Assembly: GCA_963786495.1 (NCBI GenBank)
Contig: CAWAZL010000004.1
Span: 186,001 to 250,000, forward strand
Reading direction: 5' to 3'
DNA: 64,000 bases
DNA from: JALZKA01 sp963786495
GTDB lineage: Bacteria > Actinomycetota > Thermoleophilia > Solirubrobacterales > 70-9
The translations under genes and the position numbers were made by a program. Below, piece after piece: positions 1-9,204 of this stretch. The notes beneath the pieces were generated by a model. That model did no database searches, had not been told where the DNA came from, and saw only the letters and a list, made by a program, of their open reading frames with translations. Positions within the stretch are counted from its first letter, which is position 1. Every line of letters starts with the position of its first letter.

Positions 1-379
1 AGACCTCGACGAGGAACGTGCGGGCGAGCGCCGGCTCAGACCCGAGAGTCTCGAGGTACCTGCGAAGAAGGTCGTTCAGGCGGGCGACAACGTCGCGCTC
101 GGCTGGAGACTGTTGAAGGCCGGCGCCGATCTCGGCTGCAAGGATCGCCGCCGCTCCGTCGTAGGCCGCAAGAAAGCACTCCTCCTTGTTCGAGAAGTGC
201 TCGTAGAAGGTCTCGCGGGAAACATGCGCGCGCTTCAGCACCTGGGCGACTGACGTCTTGGCGTAGCCGCGCTCGGCGACCGCCTCCGACATCGCGAAGA
301 GGAGCCGCCCCCGCTGCGAGGAGATGACCTCCTCGCGGTCGAGCCGGTGGCGTCCGCGGGGGAGTTGCTGAACCTCCAT
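1..379 (-). CDS. TetR/AcrR family transcriptional regulator (partial, C-terminus outside window)
   Basis: Reading leftwards from the ATG at 379, the open frame runs off the window edge after about 126 codons. Residues of roughly 17-65 form a TetR-type helix-turn-helix, with a recognition-helix pattern like SRETFYEHFSNKEECFL, which is typical of this family. The ligand-binding C-terminal domain is only partly present. The gene is divergent from the SDR gene at 437, and two small palindromes lie in the shared gap. By analogy with other mce loci it is likely the local repressor of the downstream lipid-uptake genes and of itself. That role is inferred from position only; the ligand is unknown. 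Confidence 0.88.
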   Translation of the reverse strand, partial: MEVQQLPRGRHRLDREEVISSQRGRLLFAMSEAVAERGYAKTSVAQVLKRAHVSRETFYEHFSNKEECFLAAYDGAAAILAAEIGAGLQQSPAERDVVARLNDLLRRYLETLGSEPALARTFLVEV

Positions 380-388
380 GAACGCATC

Positions 389-414
389 CTAACGGTTAGT
401 GAACACTTTTGTTC
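389..414. promoter_or_regulatory. Probable TetR operator between divergent genes
   Basis: Two inverted repeats lie side by side in the 57-bp gap between the tetR start (379) and the SDR start (437). They are CTAACGGTTAG at 389-399 and GAACA-N4-TGTTC at 401-414. Their position between divergent genes and their symmetry fit a TetR-family binding site. No binding data are available, and which palindrome is used is unknown. Confidence 0.5.
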
Positions 415-436
415 GCAAATGCGGTACCTTCACAAA

Positions 437-1303
437 ATGGGGAATCTCGACGGAAAGCGCGTCCTGATCACGGGCGGCGCCAGAGGCATCGGCGCGCTCA
501 CGGCAAAGCGGCTTCACAGCCGCGGGGCGAGGGTCGCCTTGCTCGGCCTCGAGCCGGAGTTGCTCGCCGAGACCGCGGCCGCATGCGGGGATGCCCCCTG
601 GTTCGAATGCGACGTGGCGAATCGCGCGCAGATGGACGGCGCGGTGGCAGCGGCCGTCGAGCGGCTCGGCGGGCTGGACGTCGCAATCGCGAACGCCGGA
701 ATCGGCGCGCAGATGACCTTGATCGAAGGCGACGCGTCAGTCTGGGACAAGACCCTCGCGGTGAACCTCGCCGGCACCTTCAACCTGGTGCGCGCCGCCG
801 GGCCGCACATCGCCCATCCCGAGGGCTACTTCCTCTTCACCTCCTCGCTGGCAGCCGCCGTCCACCTGCCGCTCATGTCCGCTTACTGCGCGTCGAAGGC
901 TGCGGTCGAGTCGCTCGGGGACTCGCTCCGGATCGAGCTCCGTCCCACCGGCGCAAAGGTTGGCGTCGCCTACTTCGCCGAGCTCAACACGGACATGACC
1001 TCAAGGGGCTTCAACACCAAGGCCGCGGCACGCATGCCGCTCGGCGGACACGGCCACATCCCGGTCGCACCCGTCGAGCCGGCGATCGACGCGATCGAGC
1101 GCGGCATCGAACGCCGCTCGCGGAGGATCGTCTCGCCGCGGTGGGTCGGGTTGCTGCTGCCGATCCGCGAGCTCGTCCAGCGGGTGCTGGAGCTCGAGGC
1201 AAGGCGAGGCCTGGCCAAGACCCTTGACATCGCCCGCTCCGAGAGTCCGCCGCTGACGACCGAGCAACCGGTCGAGCGCGAGGAGATCCTCGATCGTGCG
1301 TAA
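437..1303 (+). CDS. Short-chain dehydrogenase/reductase (SDR)
   Basis: This 288-residue protein is a classical SDR. It has the NAD(P)-binding motif TGGARGIG at residues 12-19, NAG at 86-88, the catalytic serine at about 136-137 and the YxxxK pair Y150/K154. The open frame extends upstream to 347, but that would overlap tetR; the ATG at 437, just before the GKRVLITGG strand, is the natural start. It probably oxidises or reduces a hydroxyl or keto group on a lipid or sterol-like substrate, given the mce genes downstream, but the substrate cannot be read from sequence. Its stop codon overlaps the GTG start of the next gene, so the two are likely co-transcribed. Confidence 0.9.
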   Translation: MGNLDGKRVLITGGARGIGALTAKRLHSRGARVALLGLEPELLAETAAACGDAPWFECDVANRAQMDGAVAAAVERLGGLDVAIANAGIGAQMTLIEGDASVWDKTLAVNLAGTFNLVRAAGPHIAHPEGYFLFTSSLAAAVHLPLMSAYCASKAAVESLGDSLRIELRPTGAKVGVAYFAELNTDMTSRGFNTKAAARMPLGGHGHIPVAPVEPAIDAIERGIERRSRRIVSPRWVGLLLPIRELVQRVLELEARRGLAKTLDIARSESPPLTTEQPVEREEILDRA

Positions 1304-3014
1304 GCCGATCGTGGCCGTTCTTGCCGCGGCCGTGGCCGCGTTTGCCGCGTCCACCGCGCAGGCTGCCCCTGTCTCCCAGAGCGAGCGCTTCGTCACCTCC
1401 GACGGCGTCTCTCTCCAGACCACGCTGACGGGAGAGGCTCCGCTCGAGCCCCGTCCCGTGATCGTCGAGTTCAGCCCCTACGGGCGCAACTCGATGACGA
1501 TCGACGCGGGCAAGGCCTACAACCACCTCCTCGTTCAGATCCGCGGGACCGGCGACTCGCGCGGCCGCTTCGACGCGCTCGGCCCGAAGACGCAGACTGA
1601 CGTCCAGGAAACGCTCGCCTGGGCCTGCGAGCAGCCATGGAGCAACGGGCGCCTGGGCCTGAACGGATTCTCGGCCTCGGCGATCACCATTTACAACTCG
1701 CTCCACCTGGAGCTGCCATGCGTCGAAACCGCGGTGTTGAAGTCCGGCACGTTCGAGCTCTACCGTGATCTCCTGGTCCCCGGCGGGATCATGAACCTCG
1801 TTCCCGGAGCTGGCGTCCTTGCCTTGATCGGCGCACCCACGCTGGCGCAGTCCGACGGCCGCCTCGACGACCCGCTGAGCGGGCTCGACGCCGCGCTGGG
1901 GATCATCGGCGCAGGGCTCGACGGGCTGCTGCATAAATCGCTCGACGGCTGGTGGTCAGAGCGCGGCTTCCGTGGGGACGCGAACGACCTGCCGATCCTC
2001 ATGGTTGCGGGCTTCTTCGACGTCGAGTCGCGCGGCGCGTTCGAGGGGTACCAAGAGCTTCGTGACGACGGGTCCCACCTGATCGTCGTGAACGCCCACG
2101 ACGCGGCGCCGGCCGGCACGGCTGCCGGGTACGCCGAGTCGCAGGCATGGTTCGACCACAACCTGCTGGGGGTCGACAACGGGATTGAGGACGAGCCGCG
2201 CGTCAAGCTCTGGCTCGCCGACGGCGATCGCGAAGACTTCGTCGCGGGCCGGCACGTCCGGGTCGACGGGTCGGATTGGCCGATCCCGGGCACGCGCTGG
2301 CAGTCGCTTGCGCTCGACCCGGCGAAGAGCGGCACGGCGAATTCGCTCAACGACGGCAGCCTCTCGCTTCGCGCCCCTTCGGCCACCGCGGCGCAGATAT
2401 TCCCCAACCTGCCGAGCCTGTCGAGCGCCACCGACATCCCGAATATCGCCCTCGTCGGGGCGATGGGCTTCGACCAGCTGACGACCGCCTTCCCGCAGCT
2501 CTCGGACATGACCCTCGCGGAGCCGCTAGGGCTCTCCTACACGACGGCCCCGCTTCGCCGCGACGTCGTGTCCGCCGGCCCGGCAAGCCTGGAGCTCAAA
2601 CTTTCGGTGACCGCACCGCAGACCGGCGTATGGGCGGTCGTCTCGGACGTCTCGCCCGACGGCACCGCCCACCCAGTCGCGACCGGGCGGCTTTCGACCG
2701 ACTATCCACAGGTCGATCGCAAGCGGTCCCTGAAATCCCGCGGCGAGATCGTCCAGCCGTACGGCCGCTACGACCTGCGCGAGCCGGCCCCGCTTGGCAC
2801 GGAGCGCTCCTACCGCGTCGAGCTGTGGCCGATTGGGAACCGCTTCAAGGCTGGGCACAGAATCCGCCTGCAGATAGTCGGCGCCTCAGCCGTTTCGCTG
2901 CCCAGTGCACCCGGCGTAAACACCGTCACCGCGGGCGGGCCCGGAGGGTCGCGCATTCTCTTCCCCGTCCTGCCTGGATCAGACCTGAAAAAGGCGCTTG
3001 GCGGCAGGCGCTGA
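1296..3014 (+). CDS. Secreted CocE/NonD-type hydrolase (X-Pro dipeptidyl-peptidase S15 family)
   Basis: This 572-residue protein starts at a GTG overlapping the SDR stop. Residues 1-24 are a signal peptide ending in an AQA cleavage site, so it acts outside the membrane. An alpha/beta-hydrolase domain follows, with a nucleophile elbow reading NGFSAS where most of the family has GxSYxG. A probable acid lies in the GFFDVES segment and a probable histidine in VVNAHD. The last 200 or so residues resemble the beta-rich C-terminal domain of the S15 family. It probably cleaves an ester or amide. Its co-transcription with an SDR upstream of an mce operon suggests processing of a lipid before import, which is inference. 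Confidence 0.8.
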   Translation: MRKPIVAVLAAAVAAFAASTAQAAPVSQSERFVTSDGVSLQTTLTGEAPLEPRPVIVEFSPYGRNSMTIDAGKAYNHLLVQIRGTGDSRGRFDALGPKTQTDVQETLAWACEQPWSNGRLGLNGFSASAITIYNSLHLELPCVETAVLKSGTFELYRDLLVPGGIMNLVPGAGVLALIGAPTLAQSDGRLDDPLSGLDAALGIIGAGLDGLLHKSLDGWWSERGFRGDANDLPILMVAGFFDVESRGAFEGYQELRDDGSHLIVVNAHDAAPAGTAAGYAESQAWFDHNLLGVDNGIEDEPRVKLWLADGDREDFVAGRHVRVDGSDWPIPGTRWQSLALDPAKSGTANSLNDGSLSLRAPSATAAQIFPNLPSLSSATDIPNIALVGAMGFDQLTTAFPQLSDMTLAEPLGLSYTTAPLRRDVVSAGPASLELKLSVTAPQTGVWAVVSDVSPDGTAHPVATGRLSTDYPQVDRKRSLKSRGEIVQPYGRYDLREPAPLGTERSYRVELWPIGNRFKAGHRIRLQIVGASAVSLPSAPGVNTVTAGGPGGSRILFPVLPGSDLKKALGGRR

Positions 3015-3091
3015 ACCGGCTCTCGAAAGCCGTTCCTTCGTTACCGTTTGACGAGGTACGGGAGTCCCGCTTGGCGCACGCCTCAGGGCGG

Positions 3092-3295
3092 TCAGTCGTG
3101 CCAATCCCGCATGAGCCCGGGAACGACGATTAGCCCGATGATGATCCCGAAGATCCCGCCTACGACCGCACCGATCTCGGGCGCCTGGAAGAACACGCCG
3201 ACACCGGCGCCGCTGGCGGTGCAGAACAGGATCACGCCCAGCATCGCCAGGCCCATCTGCTTGTCGTCGTATGGGTTGTACGGGTCGCGGCTCAC
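3092..3295 (-). CDS. Small two-helix membrane protein
   Basis: This 67-residue protein is predicted to have a short polar N-terminus (MSRDPYNPYDDK), two hydrophobic helices at about 14-35 and 40-61, and a charged tail. The clean helix-turn-helix hydrophobicity and the ATG start argue that it is real. A plus-strand frame over the same bases has no coherent composition. It lies between the hydrolase and the first YrbE gene on the opposite strand. Its arrangement recalls small AtpZ/AtpI-like proteins, but I do not recognise the family. Confidence 0.65.
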   Translation of the reverse strand: MSRDPYNPYDDKQMGLAMLGVILFCTASGAGVGVFFQAPEIGAVVGGIFGIIIGLIVVPGLMRDWHD

Positions 3296-3307
3296 AGGGG
3301 CGGAAGC

Positions 3308-4150
3308 ATGACGGGTCGCACGGGGACGAGGCCGCTCGCGGGGCTTCGGCGCGCGCTCGAGCGCGAGGACGTCCCGCCCGGCTCTTGGATCCAGAACGCC
3401 GGCGGAACCGCCGCGCTTGGCTTAAAGACCCTCGGCCAGCTCATCACTCCCGGACTTTCCTGGCGCACCGAGTTCATCCGCCAGTACGTCTTCGCCTTCC
3501 AGGTCACGCTCGTCCCCGCGGCGATCGTGTGCTTCGTCGTCGGCTTCTCGACGATCGGCATTCAGGGCGGATCGATCGCCGCTTCGTTCGGCGCCATCGA
3601 CCGCATCTCATCCGCCGCACCTGTCGCGTTCCTGCGTGAACTGGGCCCGCTTCTCACCGCAGCGATCGTTGCCGGCACGATCGGCGCGACGATCACCGCC
3701 GAGCTTGGCGCGCGCATCATCCGCCAGGAGATCGAGGCACTCGAGATCCTGGGCATCAACCCGGTCCGCAACCTCATCCTGCCGCGGGTCGTCGGCCTTT
3801 GCCTGTGGATGCCGGTGCTCGCCCTCCTCACTTTCTGGGCCGGGATAGCCGGCACCTTTTGCGCGGCTGTCTTCCTCTACGACGCGACGATCGAAGCGTT
3901 CTTCAGCCAGTTACTCACGCTCACAAACTTCATCGACCTGTGGGGAAGCGTCGTCAAGCTAACCCTCTTCGGGGCCATCATTGGCATCGTCGCGGCCTAC
4001 AAGGGGCTTCAGGTCGGCGGCGGCGCCGAAGGAGTTGGCAAGGCCGTGAACGAATCGGTCGTGGCGTGCCTCGTCGTGATCGGCGTCGTCACCCTCGTCT
4101 ACACCCAGCTCTTCCAAGCGTTCTTCCCCGAGGTGAACTTCGGGGGATGA
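3308..4150 (+). CDS. MlaE/YrbE-family ABC permease, first copy (YrbEA-like)
   Basis: This 280-residue integral membrane protein belongs to the MlaE/YrbE permease family. Several hydrophobic helices surround the conserved core around GTIGATITAELGARIIRQEIEAL (residues about 121-143). The core includes the ELGARxxxxEIEALE-type coupling segment expected to contact an MlaF-like ATPase. With the next gene it would form the inner-membrane channel of an Mce lipid importer. The ATG at 3308 lies immediately after a minus-strand gene. The stop overlaps the next start as ATGA, so the two permeases are translationally coupled. No MlaF/MceG ATPase is in the window, as is usual in Actinobacteria, where it is encoded elsewhere. 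Confidence 0.93.
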   Translation: MTGRTGTRPLAGLRRALEREDVPPGSWIQNAGGTAALGLKTLGQLITPGLSWRTEFIRQYVFAFQVTLVPAAIVCFVVGFSTIGIQGGSIAASFGAIDRISSAAPVAFLRELGPLLTAAIVAGTIGATITAELGARIIRQEIEALEILGINPVRNLILPRVVGLCLWMPVLALLTFWAGIAGTFCAAVFLYDATIEAFFSQLLTLTNFIDLWGSVVKLTLFGAIIGIVAAYKGLQVGGGAEGVGKAVNESVVACLVVIGVVTLVYTQLFQAFFPEVNFGG

Positions 4151-5016
4151 GCGAGCAGGGAGTGAACGAGCCGGGGCGGATGCGTCTCAACGACGACGTC
4201 GAGAAGCGCTCGCCCGATCGCTTCAAGGAAGCCCTCGAACGGCCCGGGCATCTGCCGGTGATCGACGCCACAGGAGCCTTCGCCGCTTTCGTGCTTCGAG
4301 GGCTCGCCGGCTTCCGGAAGCTTCCCAACTACACCGCCGAAGTACTTCGCCAGATCGGGCTCCTGGTCGCCGGGTCGGTCCTGGTGATCGTCTTCATCTC
4401 CTTCATCGCCGGCGCGAGCTGCGGGATCGCCGCCGAGGCGATCGGCCAGGCCGTCGGCGCCGGCATCGTGGGGCCGCTCTTTTCGTCCTTTTGCGTAAAC
4501 CGGGAGATCGTGCCCTTCATCTTCGGCTTCATCGTCGCCGCGAAGGTCGGCGGCGGCATCGTTTCGCAGCTCGGCGCCATGCGGGTGAACGAGGAAGTTG
4601 ACGCCATGGAGACCATGGGCGTCTCGTCCATGGTCTACCTGGTCTCGACACGCATGCTCGCGGCGATGATCGTGATGCCGATCTGTTACCTCATCTCGCT
4701 TGGAGCGGCCGAGGGCGCGGCTTGGATCGGCTCCTACGTCCGCTCGGGGACGCTGTCGCAGGGGACCTGGGAGTTCGTCTTTTACACCGTCACGAATCTC
4801 ACCGACATCCTCTATTCGGTGATCAAGGGGATGGTGATCACCGCCACGGTGATCCTCGTTGCCCTCTTCTTCGGCTACCGCGTCAGCGGGGGGCCGGTCG
4901 AGGTCGGGACCGCCACCGCCAAGTCGATGGCGGTGAACCTGATCCTGGTGACGATCCTCAACATGACCATGACCTTCCTCTTTTGGGGATTCGACCCCCG
5001 GTTGCCGATCGCATGA
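4147..5016 (+). CDS. MlaE/YrbE-family ABC permease, second copy (YrbEB-like)
   Basis: This 289-residue permease is a paralogue of the preceding one. Its conserved core, KVGGGIVSQLGAMRVNEEVDAMETMG (about residues 137-162), holds the QLGxMRVxEEVDAxExMG coupling motif of the family. The longer open frame starting at 3799 is an artefact; the ATG at 4147 overlaps the previous stop in an ATGA. About 60 polar residues precede the first membrane helix. It is expected to pair with the first YrbE as the channel through which lipids handed over by the six MCE proteins enter the cell. Confidence 0.93.
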   Translation: MSEQGVNEPGRMRLNDDVEKRSPDRFKEALERPGHLPVIDATGAFAAFVLRGLAGFRKLPNYTAEVLRQIGLLVAGSVLVIVFISFIAGASCGIAAEAIGQAVGAGIVGPLFSSFCVNREIVPFIFGFIVAAKVGGGIVSQLGAMRVNEEVDAMETMGVSSMVYLVSTRMLAAMIVMPICYLISLGAAEGAAWIGSYVRSGTLSQGTWEFVFYTVTNLTDILYSVIKGMVITATVILVALFFGYRVSGGPVEVGTATAKSMAVNLILVTILNMTMTFLFWGFDPRLPIA

Positions 5017-6338
5017 ACGCCCTGTCTCGACGCATCGGCCCGTACGCGGCACGCGTGGTCGTGGTCTCGGCGCTGGTCCTGGCGGCGTTCGTGCTCGTCT
5101 GGGTCATCACCTCCTCGTCCCGCGGCTCGTATGAGATGAAGGCGCAGTTCGACGACGTCCGCGGCCTCATCCCGGGCGGCGAGGTCCGCGCCGGGGCGGT
5201 GGCCGTCGGCGAGGTCACCACGGTCGAGATCGGCGAAAACGACATCCCGACCGTCACTTTCACCGTAAAGGACGACTTCCACCTCCACGAAGGCGCCACC
5301 GCCGACATCCGCTTGGGCTCGAACGTCGGCGCCGTCAACCGCGCGATCGAGCTGACCGAAGGTGACGTGACCGCACCCGAGCTGGAGGAGGGGACGGTGC
5401 TCCGGGGCGAGGACACCGACCAGCCCGTGAACTTCGACCTCGCGGTCCAGACGCTCAACCCGAAGACCCGCGACGACATCAAGGCGATGATCGTCGGCCT
5501 CGACGAGGCCATCAAGGGCCGCGGCGCCGACTTCGATGAGACGCTCGAGACGAGCGCCCAGGCGACCACCGAGACCGCCTTCCTGCTCAAGCAGGTGAAC
5601 GAGGACTCAGAAGCCCTCGCGACGCTGATCGGCGAGGGACAGCGCGTCGTCTCGGCGCTGGCTTCGGACCCGGACGCGCTGGGCGAGGCCGCCGACAGCA
5701 CCGCCGCTCTTCTCGCGACCACCGGCAACCGCCAGGCCGAGCTGGCCGAGTCGATGCGCGCGCTGGGGCCCGCGCTCTCGGACGGCCGGGCTCTACTCGA
5801 CCGCCTTGCGGCCGCGACGCCGAACCTCCGCGAGTTCGTCACCGAGGCCCGTCCCGCCGTGACCGAGCTCCAGCCGCTCGCCAAGCTCCTGCCCGACGCA
5901 ACCGACGCGACCGGCCCCTTCCTGGAAGAGACCTCGCAGCTGGTCGAAAGCGGGCCTTCCGACCTGAACGGTTTCGCTCCGATCATCAAGTCGGCGACGC
6001 CCGTGACGAACCAGCTCCTCGACGTGACCCAAGCGGGCGTTGGTCCCCTGGGGCAGGAGCTCCGCGTCTACGCGCCCGAGACCATTGGCGCATTCCAGAA
6101 CTTCGGAGCCGCCACCGGCTCATACGACGCGGTCGGCCACATCCTCACGACCGCGGCGGGCAACGGCCAACAGGGCCTGCCGCCCTCGACCATCCTCGGC
6201 GGCGAGATCGACCAGAACACCTGCACCCCGGGCCAGGTCGAACTGCCGTTCGTGCGCTCGCCCGGCACGCTCGGCTGTGACCCTTGGGAGGACTACGAGG
6301 ACAGCTTCATCGACGCCAGCGGATCGAAGGTCAAGTGA
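5013..6338 (+). CDS. MCE-family protein 1 of 6 (MceA position)
   Basis: This 441-residue protein has one N-terminal membrane helix (about 13-32). An MCE/MlaD beta domain follows (about 40-125, with QFDDVRGLIPGGEVRAGAVAVGEV at its start), then a long helical region and a conserved tail. Such proteins assemble as hexamers that carry lipids across the envelope. The ATG at 5013 overlaps the second permease stop as ATGA; upstream frame extension is out of context. Its position directly after the permeases corresponds to MceA of Mycobacterium. Transport substrate is unknown; sterols or fatty acids are the usual cargo of this family. Confidence 0.92.
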   Translation: MNALSRRIGPYAARVVVVSALVLAAFVLVWVITSSSRGSYEMKAQFDDVRGLIPGGEVRAGAVAVGEVTTVEIGENDIPTVTFTVKDDFHLHEGATADIRLGSNVGAVNRAIELTEGDVTAPELEEGTVLRGEDTDQPVNFDLAVQTLNPKTRDDIKAMIVGLDEAIKGRGADFDETLETSAQATTETAFLLKQVNEDSEALATLIGEGQRVVSALASDPDALGEAADSTAALLATTGNRQAELAESMRALGPALSDGRALLDRLAAATPNLREFVTEARPAVTELQPLAKLLPDATDATGPFLEETSQLVESGPSDLNGFAPIIKSATPVTNQLLDVTQAGVGPLGQELRVYAPETIGAFQNFGAATGSYDAVGHILTTAAGNGQQGLPPSTILGGEIDQNTCTPGQVELPFVRSPGTLGCDPWEDYEDSFIDASGSKVK

Positions 6339-6355
6339 TGGGGGCGCTGCGCTAG

Positions 6356-7933
6356 ATGCCCGATGTAGTTGCCAAGACGATGGCGTTCATCTGCGGCGCC
6401 CTTCTTCTCGCGACTTGCGCCGTCCTTTACGTGACTTCGCGGCCGCAGGCCGGCGCAAACGAGGTCGTGGCCGAGTTCCAGGACGCGTTCCCGATCCTGG
6501 AGGGGATGTACGTGCGGGTGGACGGCGCGATCGCCGGTTCCGTCGGCAGTGTCGCGGTGACCGACAACGGCCTGGCAGAGGTCACGCTGATCCTCGACGA
6601 AGCGATCGAGGCCCCCTCGGACGATGCGAGCGCGGCGATCCGCCAGCAGGACACTACGGGCGACAGCTACGTCGCCTTCGAGCCGGGCGATTCCGGCAAG
6701 GACCTTCCCGAGGTGGATGGCAAGCCGACAATCGAGTGCGGCGCCGAGACGCCGGAGAGCCCCTGTCAGGCCACCCTGACCGCGCCGCGCTTCGACGACC
6801 TCCTGAACGCGTTCGGCCCGGCGGAGCGCTCCGGCGTAAAGCTCATCCTGCTCGAGCTCTCCCGCGCGCTCGACGAGCGCGGTGACGATGTGAACGCCGC
6901 TGCGCTCGAGCTCCGGCCGGCGATGGTCGCTGCGAACAAAGCGCTCGCCGAGGTGTCGAGCCAGAACGCGGCCCTTCGCGCCGTGATCGAGGATGCGGAG
7001 GACGTGACGTCCCAGGCGGCGTCAAAGCGCGCCGAGCTGGGCGGCCTGATCGGGTCGCTCGAGACGACGCTGATCGCGACCGCCGAGGAGTCGGCGAATC
7101 TCGACGCAGGCCTCGACCGCCTCCCCGAGACCACGATCCAGGCACGCTCGACGATGAGCGCCCTAGCCGACGCCTCCGAGGCAGGCATCCCGCTCGCCGA
7201 GGAGGTCGAGGCAAGCGCGCCCGACCTCGCGTCCGCGATCGATGCGACACCCAACTTCCTGGACGGCGCCGAAGTAGCTCTCGACCACGCAGGCCCGACG
7301 CTCGACCTCACGCGCCGCCTCCTCAAAGCGGGCGAGCCCACCATCAAGGCCGATCCGACCCGCGTCGTGACCGGCGCCTTCGACCTCGCGCCTGCGATCT
7401 CGAACCTCCTCACCGGAGTCCTGGGCGACGAGAACACGATCAAGGCCCTGTTCGGCGACGACGGCAAGGGCACCGCCGCGGGAACGCTCGACCGCTTCGG
7501 GCTGGGCGCGGTCTCCAACGAGCCCGGGAACCACTTGTTCTATCCCGCGACCAACGCGAACCGCAACATGTTCCGCATTTCCGCGGTCTTCAACTGCACG
7601 ATGTTCGGGGTGCCGGTTGAGCCCAACTGCCTGCTCAACATCCTCGGGTTGCCACGACGGAGCGCTCAGGTAAAGAACGGCGGGGCCGCCGGCTCCACGG
7701 GCGCCGGCGGCGGCGGAAACGGCGGCAGCAACGCTCCGGGCGGCGGTTCGCCCACTCCACCGTCCGCGGGCCCGGGTCCGAACGATCCGCTCGGCCTCAA
7801 CGACATCCTCGACGACACGCTGCCCAACTTGCCGGGCGTAGGCAACGGCGGCGGGAACCAGGGCGGCCAGAAGGGCCCAAAGACGCCCGACCAGGCGGCC
7901 CAAGACCTCCTCGACTTCCTCTTCAACCCATGA
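6356..7933 (+). CDS. MCE-family protein 2 of 6, with Gly/Pro-rich tail
   Basis: This 525-residue protein has a membrane-anchor helix at about 8-27 and an MCE domain at about 35-125, beginning VVAEFQDAFPILEGMYVRVDG. A long alpha-helical stretch of Ala/Glu/Asp-rich repeats runs to about residue 400. The last 90 residues are glycine-, proline- and asparagine-rich, unlike those of its five neighbours, and may extend into the cell wall. It starts 17 bases after the previous stop and ends in an ATGA overlap with the next gene. Confidence 0.9.
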   Translation: MPDVVAKTMAFICGALLLATCAVLYVTSRPQAGANEVVAEFQDAFPILEGMYVRVDGAIAGSVGSVAVTDNGLAEVTLILDEAIEAPSDDASAAIRQQDTTGDSYVAFEPGDSGKDLPEVDGKPTIECGAETPESPCQATLTAPRFDDLLNAFGPAERSGVKLILLELSRALDERGDDVNAAALELRPAMVAANKALAEVSSQNAALRAVIEDAEDVTSQAASKRAELGGLIGSLETTLIATAEESANLDAGLDRLPETTIQARSTMSALADASEAGIPLAEEVEASAPDLASAIDATPNFLDGAEVALDHAGPTLDLTRRLLKAGEPTIKADPTRVVTGAFDLAPAISNLLTGVLGDENTIKALFGDDGKGTAAGTLDRFGLGAVSNEPGNHLFYPATNANRNMFRISAVFNCTMFGVPVEPNCLLNILGLPRRSAQVKNGGAAGSTGAGGGGNGGSNAPGGGSPTPPSAGPGPNDPLGLNDILDDTLPNLPGVGNGGGNQGGQKGPKTPDQAAQDLLDFLFNP

Positions 7934-9204
7934 GCGCGCCCAACAGAACAAGGCTCAGCGCCCGCGTTGGGAGGTTCACCTCCAAGCTCGACAACCACAA
8001 GACCCTGCTCGGGCTCATCGTGTTGGGAGTCGGGGCCTTCCTCGGCTACGTCGCATTCGTCTCGACCACCGGCCCGCCCTTCCAGGGGAAGTACGAGATC
8101 AAGGTGAACCTGCCGGCGGACGCGCCCGTGGTCCGCGAAGGCCAAGCCGTGCGAATCGGCGGCAAGCTGGCCGGCCTGATCTCGCAGGTCGCGCCGGACC
8201 GCGAGGAGGGCGGCACAACAGTCACCGCGAACATCACGAAGACCGAGTTCCGCCCGATGCCGGAGGACACCGAGGCCTACGTGCGGGTCCATTCGATCGT
8301 CTACGAGACTTATCTGGAGTTGTTGCCAGGCTCGTCTGAAACGGATCTGGCCAACGGCGACTCGATCGGCTCACCGGCTGCATCCGGCACCGACCTCCTG
8401 GAGGTCGTCCAGCTCTTCGACGCCGAGGCCCGCGAGTCGCTTCGCGAAACGACGGTAAACGCCGGGTTTGGCGTCGCGGGCCGCGGCGACGAGGTGAACG
8501 CCGCTCTGGCGGACCTCGACGGGATGGCTCGCCGCCTCGAACCGCAGCTCGAGGCGATCACCGAGGACGAGGGCGCCCTCGCCGACGCGATCGAAGGCGC
8601 GGCCAACACCGCTGACGGCCTGCGCGGCGAGAGTTCGGACGACGTGGAAGCGCTGATCACCTCGGGCAACGCGACCGTTGGCACGATCGCCGGCCGTGAG
8701 GCCGAGCTGCGACGGACGCTGCAGCTCCTGCGGCCCTTCGAGGACCAGTTCCTCGAGACGGCTCCGCTTGCCGAACCGCTCCTCAGGGATACAGAAGCGC
8801 TCGCCAAGGAGCTTCAGCCGACGTTCGAGACGGTCTCCGATCGCCTGCCGGCCCTCGCCGAGCTCCTGAACCTGGGCGACACGCTCAGCGAGGAGATCGT
8901 GGCCCTGACGGCGGTCGTGGACCCGACGCTAGTGGCGGCGCGTCCTGTGATTTACGGCCTCTTCCCGACGATGACGGCACTCGGGCCGCTGAACGCGAAC
9001 CTGAAGCTCCTCAAGGCGACGGTTGAGCCGTACAAGAAGGAGATCGCGCAGGCAGGGAAGCGGCTCGGCAACGCGACCAGCCACGTGTTCGACAAGGGCC
9101 TTGCCCCGGGCACTCCCGCCGGGCGGGTCGTGCCGGTCCTCACCCCGCATCCCTGCACGAACCCGATTCCGGACCCTGGCGAGGCGCAGGAGGACGAATG
9201 CTGA
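7930..9204 (+). CDS. MCE-family protein 3 of 6
   Basis: This 424-residue MCE protein begins at an ATG that overlaps the previous stop. It has one membrane helix (about 25-43), an MCE domain (about 53-135) opening with YEIKVNLPADAPVVREGQAV, and a long helical C-terminal half. A Cys-containing tail (PHPCTNPIPDPG...DEC) could form a disulfide outside the cell. Its stop overlaps the start of the next mce gene by 7 bases. It should form part of the same heteromeric lipid tunnel as its neighbours. Confidence 0.9.
   Translation: MSAPNRTRLSARVGRFTSKLDNHKTLLGLIVLGVGAFLGYVAFVSTTGPPFQGKYEIKVNLPADAPVVREGQAVRIGGKLAGLISQVAPDREEGGTTVTANITKTEFRPMPEDTEAYVRVHSIVYETYLELLPGSSETDLANGDSIGSPAASGTDLLEVVQLFDAEARESLRETTVNAGFGVAGRGDEVNAALADLDGMARRLEPQLEAITEDEGALADAIEGAANTADGLRGESSDDVEALITSGNATVGTIAGREAELRRTLQLLRPFEDQFLETAPLAEPLLRDTEALAKELQPTFETVSDRLPALAELLNLGDTLSEEIVALTAVVDPTLVAARPVIYGLFPTMTALGPLNANLKLLKATVEPYKKEIAQAGKRLGNATSHVFDKGLAPGTPAGRVVPVLTPHPCTNPIPDPGEAQEDEC

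Noticed and set aside
3048..3311. Plus-strand 87-residue frame over the small membrane-protein gene
   Set aside because: Its composition is Pro/Thr-rich without structure, while the minus strand encodes two clean membrane helices.
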